DNA of 64,000 nt, taken from the NCBI RefSeq assembly GCF_003121925.1, contig NZ_QEWR01000003.1, positions 1-64,000 of the forward strand. The letters run 5' to 3'. The notes beneath the pieces were generated by a model. The model was not told the DNA's origin, did no database searches, and saw only the letters and a list, made by a program, of their open reading frames with translations. The translations under genes were made by a program, and so were the position numbers. Each line of letters starts with the position of its first letter. Positions within the stretch are counted from its first letter, which is position 1. Of this stretch, positions 38,996-50,500 are shown piece by piece. The DNA is from Ignatzschineria indica (GTDB taxonomy: Bacteria > Pseudomonadota > Gammaproteobacteria > Cardiobacteriales > Wohlfahrtiimonadaceae).

Positions 38996-40090
38996 TTAGA
39001 CATTGAAACGGAAGTGAATGATATCACCATCTTGAACGATATAATCTTTCCCTTCAAGACGCATTTTACCCTTCTCTTTCGCACCATTTTCACCACCGAA
39101 TTCAACAAAGTCATCATAGGCGATTACTTCTGCACGGATAAATCCACGCTCAAAGTCGGTATGGATAACGCCGGCGGCTTGTGGTGCGGTTGATCCTTTT
39201 TTGATGGTCCAAGCACGGACTTCCTTGACCCCTGCGGTAAAGTAAGTTTCAAGATCAAGCAGCTGATAACCACCGCGAATAACACGATTTAAACCCGGCT
39301 CTTCAAAGCCCATATCCGCTAAGAACATCTCTTTATCTTCATCTTCTAATTGTGAGATCTCTGCCTCTATCGCTGCACAGATCGGTACCACAAAGGAATT
39401 TTCTTCAGCGGCATATGCCTCTACCGCTTCAAGAAGGGGATTATTCTCAAAACCATCTTCATTGACATTGGCAATATACATCACAGGCTTCATTGTAAGA
39501 AAATGAAAATCTCTTAAGAGTAGACGCTCATCCGCATCTAAACCTAAAGAACGAAGACTTTTTGCCTCATTCAGTGTTGGAATAACCTTCTCTTTTAAGA
39601 GCGCGACTTGTGCAACAGCTATCTTATCGCCCCCTTTTGCAACACGTTCAAGACGCTGAAGACCTCGCTCTGCACTTGCAAGATCAGCGAGAGAGAGTTC
39701 TGTATTGATCACCTCAATATCATCAATAGGACTCACCTGACCGGAGACATGGACGATATCATCATTCTCAAAACAGCGGACAACATGTGCAATCGCATCC
39801 GTTTCACGAATATTGGCTAAAAATTGATTTCCTAACCCTTCCCCTTTTGAAGCACCGGCAACTAATCCAGCAATATCAACAAAGTCGATATAGGTCTGCT
39901 GTACGCGCTCAGGATTGACGATTTTCACCAAAGGTGCAAGACGCTCATCTGGAACATTGACTCGACCCACATTGGGCTCAATGGTACAGAATGGATAGTT
40001 TGCGGCATCAATGCCCGCATTGGTTAATGCATTAAAAAGTGTCGACTTACCAACATTTGGAAGACCTACAATCCCACACTGAATAGCCAT
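38996..40090 (-). CDS. ychF: Redox-regulated ATPase YchF (Obg-family)
   Basis: 364 residues. P-loop [15 protein letters not shown] at the N-terminus, switch [20 protein letters not shown] (read as DIAGLV for the G3 motif), a coiled-coil insert, and a C-terminal TGS domain ([15 protein letters not shown] to [10 protein letters not shown]). YchF/OLA1 binds ribosomes and prefers ATP over GTP. The G4 site reads NVNED in place of NKXD, which is usual for YchF. It is the last gene of rplY-pth-ychF, 24 bases after pth. Confidence 0.97.
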   Translation of the reverse strand: MAIQCGIVGLPNVGKSTLFNALTNAGIDAANYPFCTIEPNVGRVNVPDERLAPLVKIVNPERVQQTYIDFVDIAGLVAGASKGEGLGNQFLANIRETDAIAHVVRCFENDDIVHVSGQVSPIDDIEVINTELSLADLASAERGLQRLERVAKGGDKIAVAQVALLKEKVIPTLNEAKSLRSLGLDADERLLLRDFHFLTMKPVMYIANVNEDGFENNPLLEAVEAYAAEENSFVVPICAAIEAEISQLEDEDKEMFLADMGFEEPGLNRVIRGGYQLLDLETYFTAGVKEVRAWTIKKGSTAPQAAGVIHTDFERGFIRAEVIAYDDFVEFGGENGAKEKGKMRLEGKDYIVQDGDIIHFRFNV

Positions 40091-40114
40091 AAAATTTCCT
40101 TTAACTCAACTGTT

Positions 40115-40675
40115 CTATCGGCGATGAAGCTCATTCATCGCTTTCTCATATTCACCTGCTACAAATTGCGGCAAAACCGCTCGAGCAGCATCTATCGCTT
40201 GGAAGATCTCATTCTCATCCTTCTCTGGCGTCTTTGTTAAAACATAGCTCGATACCAATGAGGCGTGTCCAGGATGCCCAATGCCGATGCGAAGGCGCAT
40301 AAAATCACGAGAACCTAATCGTTCTATAATGCTCTTTAAGCCATTATGTCCTCCATGACCGCCCCCTTTTTTAAAGCGAGCAACACCCGGTGCAAGATCG
40401 AGCTCATCATGAACCACTAAAATCTCTTCTGGCATTATCTTATAAAAGAGCGCAAGTGCAACTACAGCATCACCACTTTTATTCATAAAGGTCTCCGGTT
40501 CTAAGAGATAGACCTTTTGGGAACCAAAGAGTTGCTCTCCGACCAATCCTTTAAAGCGATTATTGAGAGAAAGTGGCGCATTTCGAATACTATCAATAAA
40601 CCAAAAACCCGCATTGTGGCGGGTTTTTGCATATTGAAGTCCTGGATTTCCAAGACCTACAATCATTTTAATCAT
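40115..40675 (-). CDS. pth: Peptidyl-tRNA hydrolase
   Basis: 186 residues. It cleaves peptidyl-tRNA that drops off ribosomes. Seen: VGLGNPGLQYAKTRHNAGF with catalytic His20, the ETFMNKSGDAV segment, VVHDELDLAPG, and GGGHGGHNGLKSI, all conserved. It lies between rplY (37 bases upstream) and ychF (24 bases downstream), the usual order. Confidence 0.97.
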   Translation of the reverse strand: MIKMIVGLGNPGLQYAKTRHNAGFWFIDSIRNAPLSLNNRFKGLVGEQLFGSQKVYLLEPETFMNKSGDAVVALALFYKIMPEEILVVHDELDLAPGVARFKKGGGHGGHNGLKSIIERLGSRDFMRLRIGIGHPGHASLVSSYVLTKTPEKDENEIFQAIDAARAVLPQFVAGEYEKAMNELHRR

Positions 40676-40712
40676 TATCTATTACTCAATTCAAAGTAAC
40701 AAGAGTGATGAA

Positions 40713-41366
40713 TTACTCTTTATCTTCAGCTTCTTCTGTTGCTTCTTCAGCTGCTTCTTCGCCTTCTTCAGTTGTCTCTTCAACTGCAGCACGTGGCTCA
40801 ACAATTGCAACAACAGGCTGATCATTCATCTCTTCTTCGTTCATGATATTAACGAACTCAACACCTGCGATCGCTGGAATATCAGAGATCATGAAGTGCT
40901 CACCAACATCTAAGTTAGCGATATCGATTGCGATCTCATGTGGAAGATCTTTCGGTAAACATGAGACTGCTAATGTCGCTTCATGAAGGAGAACGATACC
41001 ACCGTTAACAACACCTTTTGCTTTCTCTTCGTTAAGAAGAACAACAGGGATATCAACAACAATCGCTTCATCTGCACGTACGCGCATAAAGTCTAAGTGA
41101 GTGATGATTGGCTTGTAAGGGTGACGTTGAACATCACGGAGAATTGCAGACTCTTTTTGACCATCGATAATCACATCTACGATTGAAGTGTAGATATCTT
41201 CATGACGGAAACGTTTTAAAACTTCGTTATGATTTAAAACGATGCTGACAGCATCCTTATCTGCACCATAGATAATTGCAGGAATGTTACCTTCGCGACG
41301 TAGGCGGCGGCTCGCACCTTTACCCATATCCGAACGTACGGTACCTTCAAAATAGTAATTTGACAT
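40713..41366 (-). CDS. rplY: Large ribosomal subunit protein bL25 (CTC form)
   Basis: 217 residues: an N-terminal L25 domain that binds 5S rRNA (GKGASRRLRREGNIPAIIYG) and a C-terminal beta domain of the CTC/TL5 type (about 100-185), longer than the 94-residue E. coli L25. The end is an acidic, Glu-rich tail of about 25 residues that may be disordered. First gene of rplY-pth-ychF. Confidence 0.96.
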   Translation of the reverse strand: MSNYYFEGTVRSDMGKGASRRLRREGNIPAIIYGADKDAVSIVLNHNEVLKRFRHEDIYTSIVDVIIDGQKESAILRDVQRHPYKPIITHLDFMRVRADEAIVVDIPVVLLNEEKAKGVVNGGIVLLHEATLAVSCLPKDLPHEIAIDIANLDVGEHFMISDIPAIAGVEFVNIMNEEEMNDQPVVAIVEPRAAVEETTEEGEEAAEEATEEAEDKE

Positions 41367-41444
41367 TGGTTAGCTCCAATTAAAAGTGTTTAAAATGTGT
41401 TACAACCGCGACCAGTTGTAACTATCAAGCCCGAAATTATAAGT

Positions 41445-43694
41445 CTATTCTGCTCTATTTGCAATCGTAATCGACTTTAACTTCAGATTAACGCGTAACT
41501 CTTCCCCTCTTTTTCCACGCTCATCGATCAGAGGCTGCCATTCACTTGGGGTTAACTTAAAGCGGCGCTTACCATACTCCACCTCTAAAGTATCCTCATT
41601 AGAGAAGACTAAAGTGGCCACAAGGGAATCCTTCTTCGCCTTAAATTGTGCGCCGGGAATACCAATAATCTGATTACCCTTTCCTCTTGCAATTTGTGGC
41701 AATTCACGCAGAGGTACCACCAAAAAGCGTCCTTGTTCACTAACCGCAATCACCCATTGATTCTCAATATCTTCAATCTTTTGAGGCGGAAGCATCATCG
41801 CACCATCATTAAGATTGATCATCGCTTTCCCTGCACGTTGACGCGTTAAAAACTCACGATAACTGCCGATAAAACCGTAACCATTTGTGGCACTTAGAAG
41901 ATAGTGACTCTCCTCTTTATCGAGGATAATCTGCTCAATCTTCGCCCCATCTGCTAAATTGATCCGCGCCGTAATGGGCTCTCCTTGCGTTCTTGCGGTT
42001 GGCAATGTATGTGCCGGCGTACTATAACAGCGACCGGTACTATCAAAAAGAACCAATTGCTGATTATTTCGACCGATACATGAGGTGAGATATTGATCCC
42101 CCGTCTTATAACTTAAGCCTTCAGGATCGATATCGAGACTCTTCGCCGCACGGACCCATCCCATCTTCGATAGAACAATCATCACCGGTTCATTTGAGAC
42201 TAATGCCGATTCATCGATCGCTTCAGCGGCTTCTCGCTCCACCACTTTAGAGCGTCGATCATCGCCATATTTTTCGGCATCTTCAGTAATCTCTCGCTTA
42301 ATCAACGCATCGATCATTGTGGCATCATTCAGATGCGCTAGGATCTCTTCAAGCTTCGCACGAAGTTCTGCCTCTTCCCCTTTAAGCTTCATCTCCTCAA
42401 GCTTTGCTAGCTGTCGTAATTTTGTCTCTAAAATATAGTCCGCTTGCGCCTCGCTCAGATTAAATTGTGCCATTAGCTCCGCTTTTGGCTCATCTTCAAA
42501 ACGGATAATACGAATCACCTCATCGAGATTGAGAAAAGCAATTAAGAGCCCTTCTAGGAGATGTAATCGCTTTTCAATACGATTTTTATGGAATGTTAAG
42601 CGACGAACCACCGTTCCACGACGAAACTCAATCCATTCCCGTAAAATGTCCACCAATGATTTTACTTTTGGCTTCAGATCGAGACCGATCATATTCATAT
42701 TGACGCGAAATGACTTCTCTAAATCGGTAGTCGCAAAGAGATGATTCATCACCATCTCAACATCCACACGACTCGAGCGAGGGATCAAGACGATACGAAC
42801 TGGCTCATCATGATCTGATTCATCACGAATATCTTCAATCATCGGCAATTTTTTAGATTGCATCTGAGCTGCAATATCTTGCTGAATCTTCTCACCGGAG
42901 ACCTGATAAGGCAATTCATAGATAATGATCTCATCATTCTCAACACGGTATCTTGCACGAACACGGATCGAGCCACGGCCCTTCTCATAGATACTCAAAA
43001 TCTCCTCTTTAGGAGTAATAATCTCTCCTCCCGTAGGATAATCGGGTGCCGGAATAATCTTATGGAGCGCTTTGCCGGTAAGATCAGGATTGTCGATCAG
43101 TGCGCAGACCCCTTTCGCCACCTCTCGTAAATTGTGCGAAGGAATATCGGTTGCCATCCCGACAGCGATCCCCGTCCCACCATTGAGGAGGATATTAGGA
43201 ACACGCGCCGGCAGAAGTTTAGGCTCATCGAGCGAACCATCAAAGTTAGGAACCCAATCGACCGTCCCTTCGCCAAGCTCCTTAAGAAGAAGCTCTGCAT
43301 AGCGAGAGAGCTTCGACTCGGTATAACGCATCGCCGCAAATGATTTGGGGTTATCGAGCGAACCGAAGTTACCCTGACCTTCAACTAATGGATAACGATA
43401 GGAGAAGGGTTGTGCCATCAATACCATCGCTTCATAACAGGCACTATCACCATGGGGATGATATTTACCTAAAACATCCCCGACGGTACGGGCTGATTTT
43501 TTAGGCTTACTGGCGGCATTGAGGCCTAACTCACTCATAGCATAGATAATACGTCTCTGAACCGGCTTTAATCCATCGCCGATATAGGGGAGCGCACGAT
43601 CCATAATCACATACATCGAGTAGTTTAAATAGGCCGTTTGCGCAAAATCGGCAACAGGTTGTACTTCAAAGTTTTTATTCGCTAGATGGCTCAT
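41445..43694 (-). CDS. parC: DNA topoisomerase IV subunit A
   Basis: 749 residues from the ATG at 43694 (GGGAAG just upstream), matching E. coli ParC (752). An in-frame start at 43769 would add 25 residues not found in the family. ParC unlinks daughter chromosomes together with ParE, which is not in the window. The catalytic Tyr is in [11 protein letters not shown]. The quinolone region reads [14 protein letters not shown], so the Ser and Glu positions that mutate in resistant strains are wild type. The C-terminal beta-pinwheel is short, as in ParC. It is followed after 78 bases by rplY. Confidence 0.96.
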   Translation of the reverse strand: MSHLANKNFEVQPVADFAQTAYLNYSMYVIMDRALPYIGDGLKPVQRRIIYAMSELGLNAASKPKKSARTVGDVLGKYHPHGDSACYEAMVLMAQPFSYRYPLVEGQGNFGSLDNPKSFAAMRYTESKLSRYAELLLKELGEGTVDWVPNFDGSLDEPKLLPARVPNILLNGGTGIAVGMATDIPSHNLREVAKGVCALIDNPDLTGKALHKIIPAPDYPTGGEIITPKEEILSIYEKGRGSIRVRARYRVENDEIIIYELPYQVSGEKIQQDIAAQMQSKKLPMIEDIRDESDHDEPVRIVLIPRSSRVDVEMVMNHLFATTDLEKSFRVNMNMIGLDLKPKVKSLVDILREWIEFRRGTVVRRLTFHKNRIEKRLHLLEGLLIAFLNLDEVIRIIRFEDEPKAELMAQFNLSEAQADYILETKLRQLAKLEEMKLKGEEAELRAKLEEILAHLNDATMIDALIKREITEDAEKYGDDRRSKVVEREAAEAIDESALVSNEPVMIVLSKMGWVRAAKSLDIDPEGLSYKTGDQYLTSCIGRNNQQLVLFDSTGRCYSTPAHTLPTARTQGEPITARINLADGAKIEQIILDKEESHYLLSATNGYGFIGSYREFLTRQRAGKAMINLNDGAMMLPPQKIEDIENQWVIAVSEQGRFLVVPLRELPQIARGKGNQIIGIPGAQFKAKKDSLVATLVFSNEDTLEVEYGKRRFKLTPSEWQPLIDERGKRGEELRVNLKLKSITIANRAE

Positions 43695-43780
43695 AATCTT
43701 CCCATTTGTCCACATTAATCCACATTTATTCAATTCGCTCAATGGCTTCAATTGTGTCTTACAGCTCAAATAATCGATAT

Positions 43781-43888
43781 ATTTCGACTAATATATTTCA
43801 ACGAATATAGTTCAACTAATATATATCGATTGAGATATCTCAAATAGATATCTCAAATTAATATCTCAACTGTATGTCTCAACTCTTT
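43781..43888. repeat. Tandem array of about eight 13-14-bp units upstream of parC
   Basis: Units start at 43781, 43795, 43809 and 43823 (14 bp, ATTTCAACTAATAT type) and then at 43837, 43850, 43863 and 43876 (13 bp, ATCTCAAATTAAT type). The array changes gradually from one form to the other. It ends about 90 bases before the parC start and is probably in its promoter region. Confidence 0.85.
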
Positions 43889-44084
43889 CTCTTTAAAGAA
43901 GAGAACGCTTCCTTGTAGAGACAAGAAAGAAGTAGGTTTATATCATTTTATGACTTTTAAGAAAGTAAAACTTGTTCAAATAGTGACTCAACCAACGCTT
44001 TAATAGTGATAATAAAGCCTTAAAACCCTTTTAGGGCAGTCAAACAGATCAAATAGTCATAAGATCAAACTTCATTCAATAGAC

Positions 44085-44123
44085 AATCTCAATAATCAAT
44101 CTCAATGATCAATCTCAATAACC
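44085..44123. repeat. Three tandem 13-bp units
   Basis: AATCTCAATAATC, AATCTCAATGATC and AATCTCAATAACC in a row between parC and the methyltransferase terminator. Nearby, TCTTGAATGA is repeated twice at 44241-44260. No gene is seen in 43695-44330. Confidence 0.8.
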
Positions 44124-44161
44124 AATTAAAAACTGAGCGCTGTAATTGCATAGCGTGATAA

Positions 44162-44198
44162 AACAAAACCCATCTAATCCCAGAAGATAGATGGGTTT
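44162..44198 (-). terminator. Terminator of the PCMT-family gene
   Basis: AAACCCATCTA (44166-44176) pairs with TAGATGGGTTT (44188-44198) around an 11-nt loop. On the minus strand TTTTGTTTT follows. It lies about 130 bases past the stop of the gene at 44331. Confidence 0.75.
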
Positions 44199-44330
44199 AG
44201 GGATACTCTATTTAAGAATCCATTCAAGATTCATTCATGATCTTGAATGATCTTGAATGATCTATTTATGATTTTTTATAAAGAGTATCTACTGTTAGAT
44301 ATTTCGTGACCTATTCTCTTAAATATCGAC

Positions 44331-44996
44331 TTAAAACTCAAACTGAGGTTTATCCTCAAAGCCGATTAAGCGCTCTAAATCACGCTCATAGACAGGTTCG
44401 GTTCTAATTTCTCCGGCAACTTTAGTAAAGAGTGTTACATGCATCGCATTTTTCTTACCTACTGTTGCTAAGATACGCCCCTTCTCATTGAGAAGTTCAA
44501 AGTATGCTTCTGGCATCTCAGGGAGAGAGCCGGTAAAGATCACGGCATCAAAAGTGCCTAAATCTTGGTAGATATCACGAATATCGCCTGCTTGATAGGT
44601 GATGTTAGTATAACCAAGCTCACGCGTGATCGCTTCTGCATTCACATTGAAGCGCTCAACAATATCAACCGCAACAACTTCATTCCCTAAGCGAGAAGCA
44701 CAAGCTGCTAAAAAGCCGCTACCACTTCCAACAATTAAGACTCTCTCATGCTCTTCGATACGAATCTCTTGAAGAAAGCGCCCTTCATAAGTCGGTGGCA
44801 ACATCAAGTGGGTCTCATTGAGGGGAATTCTTGTCTCTGAAAAAGCAAGACCTTCATACTCTTTAGGGACAAAATGGTTACGGGGCACCACATCGAAAAC
44901 CTCAAGTACTCGTTGATTGAGGATATTCCAAGGTCTCAACATCTGCTGAATCATATTTGTGCGAGCTTGTTGGATTTTAAGTTCGTTATCTAACAT
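44331..44996 (-). CDS. Protein-L-isoaspartate O-methyltransferase family protein
   Basis: 221 residues. It has the PCMT fold: R-x-x-M-I-x-Q at the N-terminus (ARTNMIQQML), VPRNHFVPKEYEGLAFSE, and a SAM site VLIVGSGSGFLAACASRLG in place of the usual VLEIGTGSGY. The typical active-site stretch with the substrate-binding Ser is changed (LMLPPTYEGRFLQ), so repair of isoaspartate is uncertain. Divergent PCMT-like proteins of this kind often sit beside tolC or surE; neither is here. It is a single gene with its own terminator and no close neighbours. Confidence 0.8.
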   Translation of the reverse strand: MLDNELKIQQARTNMIQQMLRPWNILNQRVLEVFDVVPRNHFVPKEYEGLAFSETRIPLNETHLMLPPTYEGRFLQEIRIEEHERVLIVGSGSGFLAACASRLGNEVVAVDIVERFNVNAEAITRELGYTNITYQAGDIRDIYQDLGTFDAVIFTGSLPEMPEAYFELLNEKGRILATVGKKNAMHVTLFTKVAGEIRTEPVYERDLERLIGFEDKPQFEF

Positions 44997-45268
44997 TTTT
45001 CCACCTTTCCAAAGCGAATAATCATCACCGAAATCTTCTGCGCAATTATTAACACGGTTGATCTGTTTTTTTAATCTCTGTTGATAGCTTAATTCTTGAT
45101 AGCTTAATCTTAAGAAAGCGACCGCTCTAAGCTACAACACTAAAATAGCTTTATAAGCCTCACATCATACCACCATTCAAAAGCTCATTGAAATTATTCA
45201 ATCACAAATCGACATCCATCAACTTCTCGCACTCTTCTCGCACTCTTTATCTTTCTGTGTCCCTCATC

Positions 45269-45340
45269 TCTTCTTGCTTCTCTTCTTGCTTCTCTTCTTG
45301 CTTCTCTTCTTGCTTCTCTTCTTGCTTCTCTTCTTGCTTC
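45269..45340. repeat. Six perfect 12-bp units (TCTTCTTGCTTC)
   Basis: Six identical units start at 45269, 45281, 45293, 45305, 45317 and 45329, flanked by further CT-rich sequence. Both strands are open across it (45188-45400 plus, 45194-45391 minus, the latter reading REAR repeats), but these frames follow from the repeat and are not called as genes. The array lies about 200 bases before glyA. The rest of 44997-45547 holds no visible gene. Confidence 0.92.
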
Positions 45341-45547
45341 TTCTTGTCTCGCCTTCCAACGCCTCTTTTGATTCTCCCTTCCCTCTTCCATTCTCTTTAA
45401 TGCAAGATATTTTCTCTAAAGAATAAACCTAAAGCGATGCCGGTAAGAATGCCCTTAGAGAATGACAATTAAGTTGCAAGCTTATGCCGGAAAAACTAAA
45501 CTAAGAGCGCACCACATCTTTTGTTCTTAACCCCTAAGGAATGATTC

Positions 45548-46807
45548 ATGTTTAAAAATATCTCATTAAAAGAGTTTGATCCCGCCCTTTTTGAGGCTGT
45601 TGAGCAAGAAAATAGACGTCAACAAGATCATATTGAATTGATCGCTTCTGAAAACTACTGCTCTCCGCTTGTGATGGAACTTCAAGGTTCACAACTGACC
45701 AACAAGTATGCGGAAGGTTATCCCGGCAAACGTTACTACGGCGGCTGTGAATTTGTCGATATCGCTGAAGATCTTGCCATTGAGCGTGCGAAAAAGCTCT
45801 TTGGTGCAGATTATGCCAACGTTCAACCCCACTCAGGTTCACAAGCAAATGGTGCTGTCTATTTAGCACTCTTAAATCCTGGCGATACCGTTTTAGGAAT
45901 GAGCCTCGATCATGGTGGTCACTTAACCCATGGTGCGAAGGTTAACTTCTCAGGTAAAACCTATAATGCAGTCCATTACGGCGTCGATAACAATGGCTTG
46001 ATCGATTATGATGAAGTGGAACGCCTTGCGCTTGAGCATAAGCCTAAAATGATTGTTGCGGGCTTCTCTGCATATTCAAAAACTTTAGATTTTAAACGTT
46101 TCCGTGAAATTGCCGATAAAGTAGGCGCTTATCTCTTTACTGATATTGCCCACGTTGCTGGTTTAGTTGCGGCAGGCCTCTACCCTAACCCGATCGATTA
46201 TGCTGATGTGGTGACAACCACAACCCATAAAACACTTCGTGGTCCACGCGGTGGTCTCATCCTTAGTAAAAATCGCCCTGAACTTGAGAAGAAACTCAAT
46301 TCAGCAATCTTCCCTGGAATTCAAGGTGGTCCACTGATGCATGTGATCGCAGCAAAAGCGGTTGCATTCCTTGAAGCGCTACAACCTGAGTTTGTTGAGT
46401 ATCAAAAACAGGTGATTGCCAATGCAAAAACGATGGCTCGCGTCTTCCAATCTCGTGGCTATAAGATTGTCTCTAACGGTACTGACAACCACTTAATGTT
46501 AGTGGATCTTATCGATCGTGGTTTAACTGGAAAACAAGCAGACGAAGCTTTAGGTCGCGCTAATATTACCGTCAATAAGAACTCTGTTCCTAATGACCCA
46601 CAATCACCTTTTGTGACATCAGGTATCCGTATTGGTACACCGGCAATTACTACACGCGGTTTTAAAGAAGCGCAATGTGATCTGCTTGCAAACTGGATCT
46701 GTGATGTTTTAGATAATATCGATGATGATTCTGTGATTGAGCGCGTTGCGAAAAATGTTGTTTCACTCTGTGACAAATTCCCTGTCTATCCAGATTCAGT
46801 GGTATAA
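45548..46807 (+). CDS. glyA: Serine hydroxymethyltransferase
   Basis: 419 residues. This PLP enzyme converts serine plus tetrahydrofolate to glycine plus methylene-tetrahydrofolate, the main source of one-carbon units. Seen: [35 protein letters not shown], and the PLP-lysine motif [16 protein letters not shown] near 225-240, then [20 protein letters not shown] ten bases before the ATG is the ribosome site. Single gene with its own terminator. No glycine riboswitch seen upstream. Confidence 0.98.
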   Translation: MFKNISLKEFDPALFEAVEQENRRQQDHIELIASENYCSPLVMELQGSQLTNKYAEGYPGKRYYGGCEFVDIAEDLAIERAKKLFGADYANVQPHSGSQANGAVYLALLNPGDTVLGMSLDHGGHLTHGAKVNFSGKTYNAVHYGVDNNGLIDYDEVERLALEHKPKMIVAGFSAYSKTLDFKRFREIADKVGAYLFTDIAHVAGLVAAGLYPNPIDYADVVTTTTHKTLRGPRGGLILSKNRPELEKKLNSAIFPGIQGGPLMHVIAAKAVAFLEALQPEFVEYQKQVIANAKTMARVFQSRGYKIVSNGTDNHLMLVDLIDRGLTGKQADEALGRANITVNKNSVPNDPQSPFVTSGIRIGTPAITTRGFKEAQCDLLANWICDVLDNIDDDSVIERVAKNVVSLCDKFPVYPDSVV

Positions 46808-46837
46808 GGTAATCAGACGATAAGACGCAGCATTAGG

Positions 46838-46872
46838 AAAAAGGTTATCCTTCTTAGAGGATAACCTTTTTT
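46838..46872 (+). terminator. Strong terminator of glyA
   Basis: AAAAAGGTTATCC (46838-46850) pairs with GGATAACCTTTTT (46859-46871) around an 8-nt loop, ending in Ts. Confidence 0.93.
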
Positions 46873-46914
46873 ATCAACCTTAAAATATCAATCAGCATTC
46901 ATACCAAAACCAAG

Positions 46915-47592
46915 ATGCCAATCCAATCTTCAGCTAGACACGCCTCTCTACGACTCTGTTCGCTTCGACGCGCGCGACTCCTTTTAGCGCTTCTCCTCTC
47001 TGCTCTCCTACTATTTTTTATCATCAGCAATATAATGATCGCCACTCAGAGCGCCCAATATCGGCAGTTAACCGCTGAGGCTGAAGAGAGAATCGATCTG
47101 ATTCTTGTCCTCGGCGCTAAAATTGAGGGAGAGCCCCTCAGGCCGACGGCAACCTTGAAGGAAAGGCTCGATCTTGCCTATCACTATTGGCAACAACATC
47201 CGGAACTGCTCATTATCACTTCAGGCGGTTATCCCGATCAGTTAACAGAGAGTGAGGCGATGGTGATGAAACGCTATCTTCTCGCACGCGGCATCCCTGA
47301 CGAGCAGATCTTTGTTGAAGAACAATCCACCCGTACTGCCGAACAATTTATCAATAGCGATCGGATCCTCCGGCAGCAAGGGATTGAGATTAAGCATCCA
47401 CTCATTATTACCAATGATTTTCATCTTCCCCGCGCGATGATGTTAGCCCAGCGAAACAATCTCCCTTGGGAGACAATAGATGGCTTAGGAAGTGATACAC
47501 CCTCAAGAGTAAAACCTTGGATCATCGCCCATCTACGAGAACCGCTTGCCTATCTGCACTCTTGGTTACGAGATTTTCCAGAGCGTCAGTAA
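46915..47592 (+). CDS. YdcF/SanA-type DUF218 membrane protein
   Basis: 225 residues. Basic N-terminus, one membrane helix (about 21-45, LLLALLLSALLLFFIISNIMI in part), then a DUF218 domain: IDLILVLGAKIEGEPLRPT, LLIITSGG, the ESEAMVMKRYL helix, EEQSTRTAEQ, and IITNDFHLPRAMMLAQR. The family includes SanA and ElyC, which affect envelope integrity at high temperature or with vancomycin; a biochemical role is not firmly known. Its stop overlaps the stop of the large Sel1 gene on the other strand by seven bases. Confidence 0.87.
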   Translation: MPIQSSARHASLRLCSLRRARLLLALLLSALLLFFIISNIMIATQSAQYRQLTAEAEERIDLILVLGAKIEGEPLRPTATLKERLDLAYHYWQQHPELLIITSGGYPDQLTESEAMVMKRYLLARGIPDEQIFVEEQSTRTAEQFINSDRILRQQGIEIKHPLIITNDFHLPRAMMLAQRNNLPWETIDGLGSDTPSRVKPWIIAHLREPLAYLHSWLRDFPERQ

Positions 47593-50500
47593 GCCCCCCA
47601 TTCTTCATTTGACTCATTTGACTCGGTGGGTTCATTGGACTCAGTGGACTCATTAGGCTCACGCACTAGCTCAGTCTCTATTGCTTTCGCGTGACGAGCC
47701 GCAGCTTCTGCAAGAGCCGCTTCATAACTCCAATGATCTAACGCATCAATAGCGAGTAGATCCCCATGTTCAGCGGCTAACAGTAATAGACGATATGCCT
47801 CTGCAAAATCTTCAATGGTGAGATCCCGCAATAAACCACGATAGAGAATCTCCGCCTGCTTATACTTTGCTAAGGCATGATGGCTACCTGTGGCAAGATC
47901 GGTCTGATCGTAATAATCGAAAGCACGCTGATAATCGGGCTGAATTCCCTCCCTACCAAAATAGAGCAGATCGCCGGCAAGATGGGCCGTATTGCTATCA
48001 CCTAATGCGGCACCCTTTTCAAAGTAGGCGAGTGCTTGTGCGTAATCTTGTGCAATACCATACTCCTCTTCCCAATAGAGATGACCTAGTCGATTATAGG
48101 CATCTGCAATCCCCGCTTCACCGGCTAATTGGTAGTAGTAGAGTGCCTTTGGAATATTCTGGCGCACATAACGCCCCTCTAAGTAGTAGCCCCCTAAACG
48201 GTAAGCGGCATGCAGATCCCCTTCATCGAGACTTTGAAGGGTCTCCATCACAACCCAACTATCGGAATAATCCCGAAGATCTTGATATCGCTGGGCAAGT
48301 TGCATTAAAGCATGCTTCTGTAACGATGTTAGCTTATCAAAGCGATCGTTATTCTGATTGAAATGATCCTGATCGAGCTTCCCTAATGTCGCACTATAGA
48401 GATAGATTTCACTTAAAGGGGCTAATAACCCTATCGAAAGCGCTCTGGTCGATTCATTCCCCTGCGTTCCTCCACTCGCTTCTACGCGTTGATATTCGTT
48501 TTCTGCCATCTCTAAAAGCCTTGTCACAATACGATCATCCACAGCAAATGCTAACGATTGCGCATACCAATACTTCACTTTTTGTGGATTACGAATAAAA
48601 TCGACCCCATTCTCCTCCCAGAGAGCCGCTAACATAAGGCTCATCTCCGCCCGCGTACTATTATCAAGAACTCCTTCGATCTCATAGTTTTTCAAAAACT
48701 CACGATAAGTGCTCGGGCCTACGGGATACGCCGGCGCAATGGCTAAATATTGTAGGTAGAGTGATTCTAACGTATTGAGCTCCGCTAAACTGATCTTCTC
48801 ATATGAGCGGGGAAGATGATGGCGGTAGAGACGAATCAACGAGATATAATCTCCTTCATCCCCTGCCTCTTTCCAGAGTTGTAATGCTTCTTCTTGCGCC
48901 TTCTCCTCTCTCAATTCATAGAGCGTATCGGCAAGCACTCTCTTTAAGATGGGAAACTCTACGCTATATTGCAATGCAAGTGCTCGGCTCTTCTCAAAAT
49001 CGGGGGCAGATACAACCACTTCATCAACAACATACTCTCTCTGATAGAGAGTTAAGAGTTGTTGAAATGCGGCAATTCGTATCTTTGAACTATTTTGAGG
49101 ATCTATTGCAATCTTTTCTAATTGGGAGATGGCAAATTGCAGACGCGCTAAACTGATCTGATCACTCTGCATCAAGAGCATCTCTATAAGCCCCAATTGA
49201 AAATCGGGAGCTTGATACGCAGGATATGCCGCCTCACTCTGACTTCGATCGAGCAGATTCTCCAGATAGTGATGACGCGCCTCCCCCTCCAACAACTTTG
49301 ATAAGCCTAAATGAGCCTCAAGTACCCCGAGGGCTAAAGCCTCTTCATAATAACTTCTCGCCATTTTAAGATCATAAGGCTTTCCATAAGAGCGATACTC
49401 ATTGAGATGAAGCTCCCCTAACGCTAAAATTGCCGTAGAATCGCCGGCAGCCGCAGGTTGATAGAGCGTTCGATAGCGTTCAACGCGATCTTCAATGGTC
49501 GCCTTAAAGCGAGGAGAAGCCGCTTCATACCATGTTAGGGCTAACTCCCAATCGGGAGCGATAATGATCTCGCCTGCCTCATCAATGATCCCTTCTTGCG
49601 CCATCACACCAAAATAGAAGGCCGCATCTCGGTCGCCACTCTCAGCGGCACGCTTTAACCAGTGATATGCAAGCTCCTGATTCTCCTTAACACCGGCGCC
49701 ATTACTATAAGCCCGCCCAATTGTGAGCATTGCTTTGCTATTACCCTTCTCGGCAAGAGGCATATTTTTATCAAAGAGATCCATCTGTCGAAGATCGTAA
49801 TAGGCGCTACTATCGGGATCATTTGCCATCGCAAATTGATAATATTCCCGCGCTTTCTTCCGACTTTCAGGAATACGATCCCCTTTCAGATAGCGATCGG
49901 CTAACCGTTGAGTCTCCCAATCCCGATGGGTGAGATGAACATAGGCGATATGGTAACGATTAAAACGTGCCAAGGTGGCCTCATCCATCTCCATTTCTGA
50001 TACATATTGATCATAATAGGCACGCATAGCACCGATAGACCCCGCCTCTGCCGCCTCAATAAGGAGCTGATCTGCTCTTTGAAGATCGATCATCGCGCCA
50101 TACTCACCATAACGATAGATCTGTGATTGTAGAAAGAGCGATTCGGGATCTTTTTTCGCAACACCTTGCTGAATCTCTTGATACCGCTCTAAGCGTGCTT
50201 TTGCCTCTTCTAGATGATATTTCGCAAATCGATAATCGGGATCGCTCAATTGTTGATAATAAGTGATTGCCAGACGAGCCCCCTCCCCCGGCGCTAACAT
50301 TAAGGGGAGATCTTGATCATAATAGATCTCCGCTAAACGATAGATCGCTTCATCCTCTTTCAGTTGAGCTGCTTTTTCTAGCCAGAAGAGAAGATCTAAC
50401 TGTGAGCCACCTAATGCCTCAATCAAGAGCGCATCCTCTTGTTGATAGCGATCTGCAAGAAGATAGATTGCCGGCAGATAATCACGCTCAGCCAATTCTT

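Noticed and set aside
43072-43384. Arg/Ser-rich frames on both strands inside parC
   Set aside because: Shadow frames of a strongly conserved gene.
45194-45391. Minus-strand frame reading REAR repeats, and the plus-strand frame 45188-45400
   Set aside because: Both arise from the 12-bp perfect repeat; no ribosome site and no family. Treated as a repeat.
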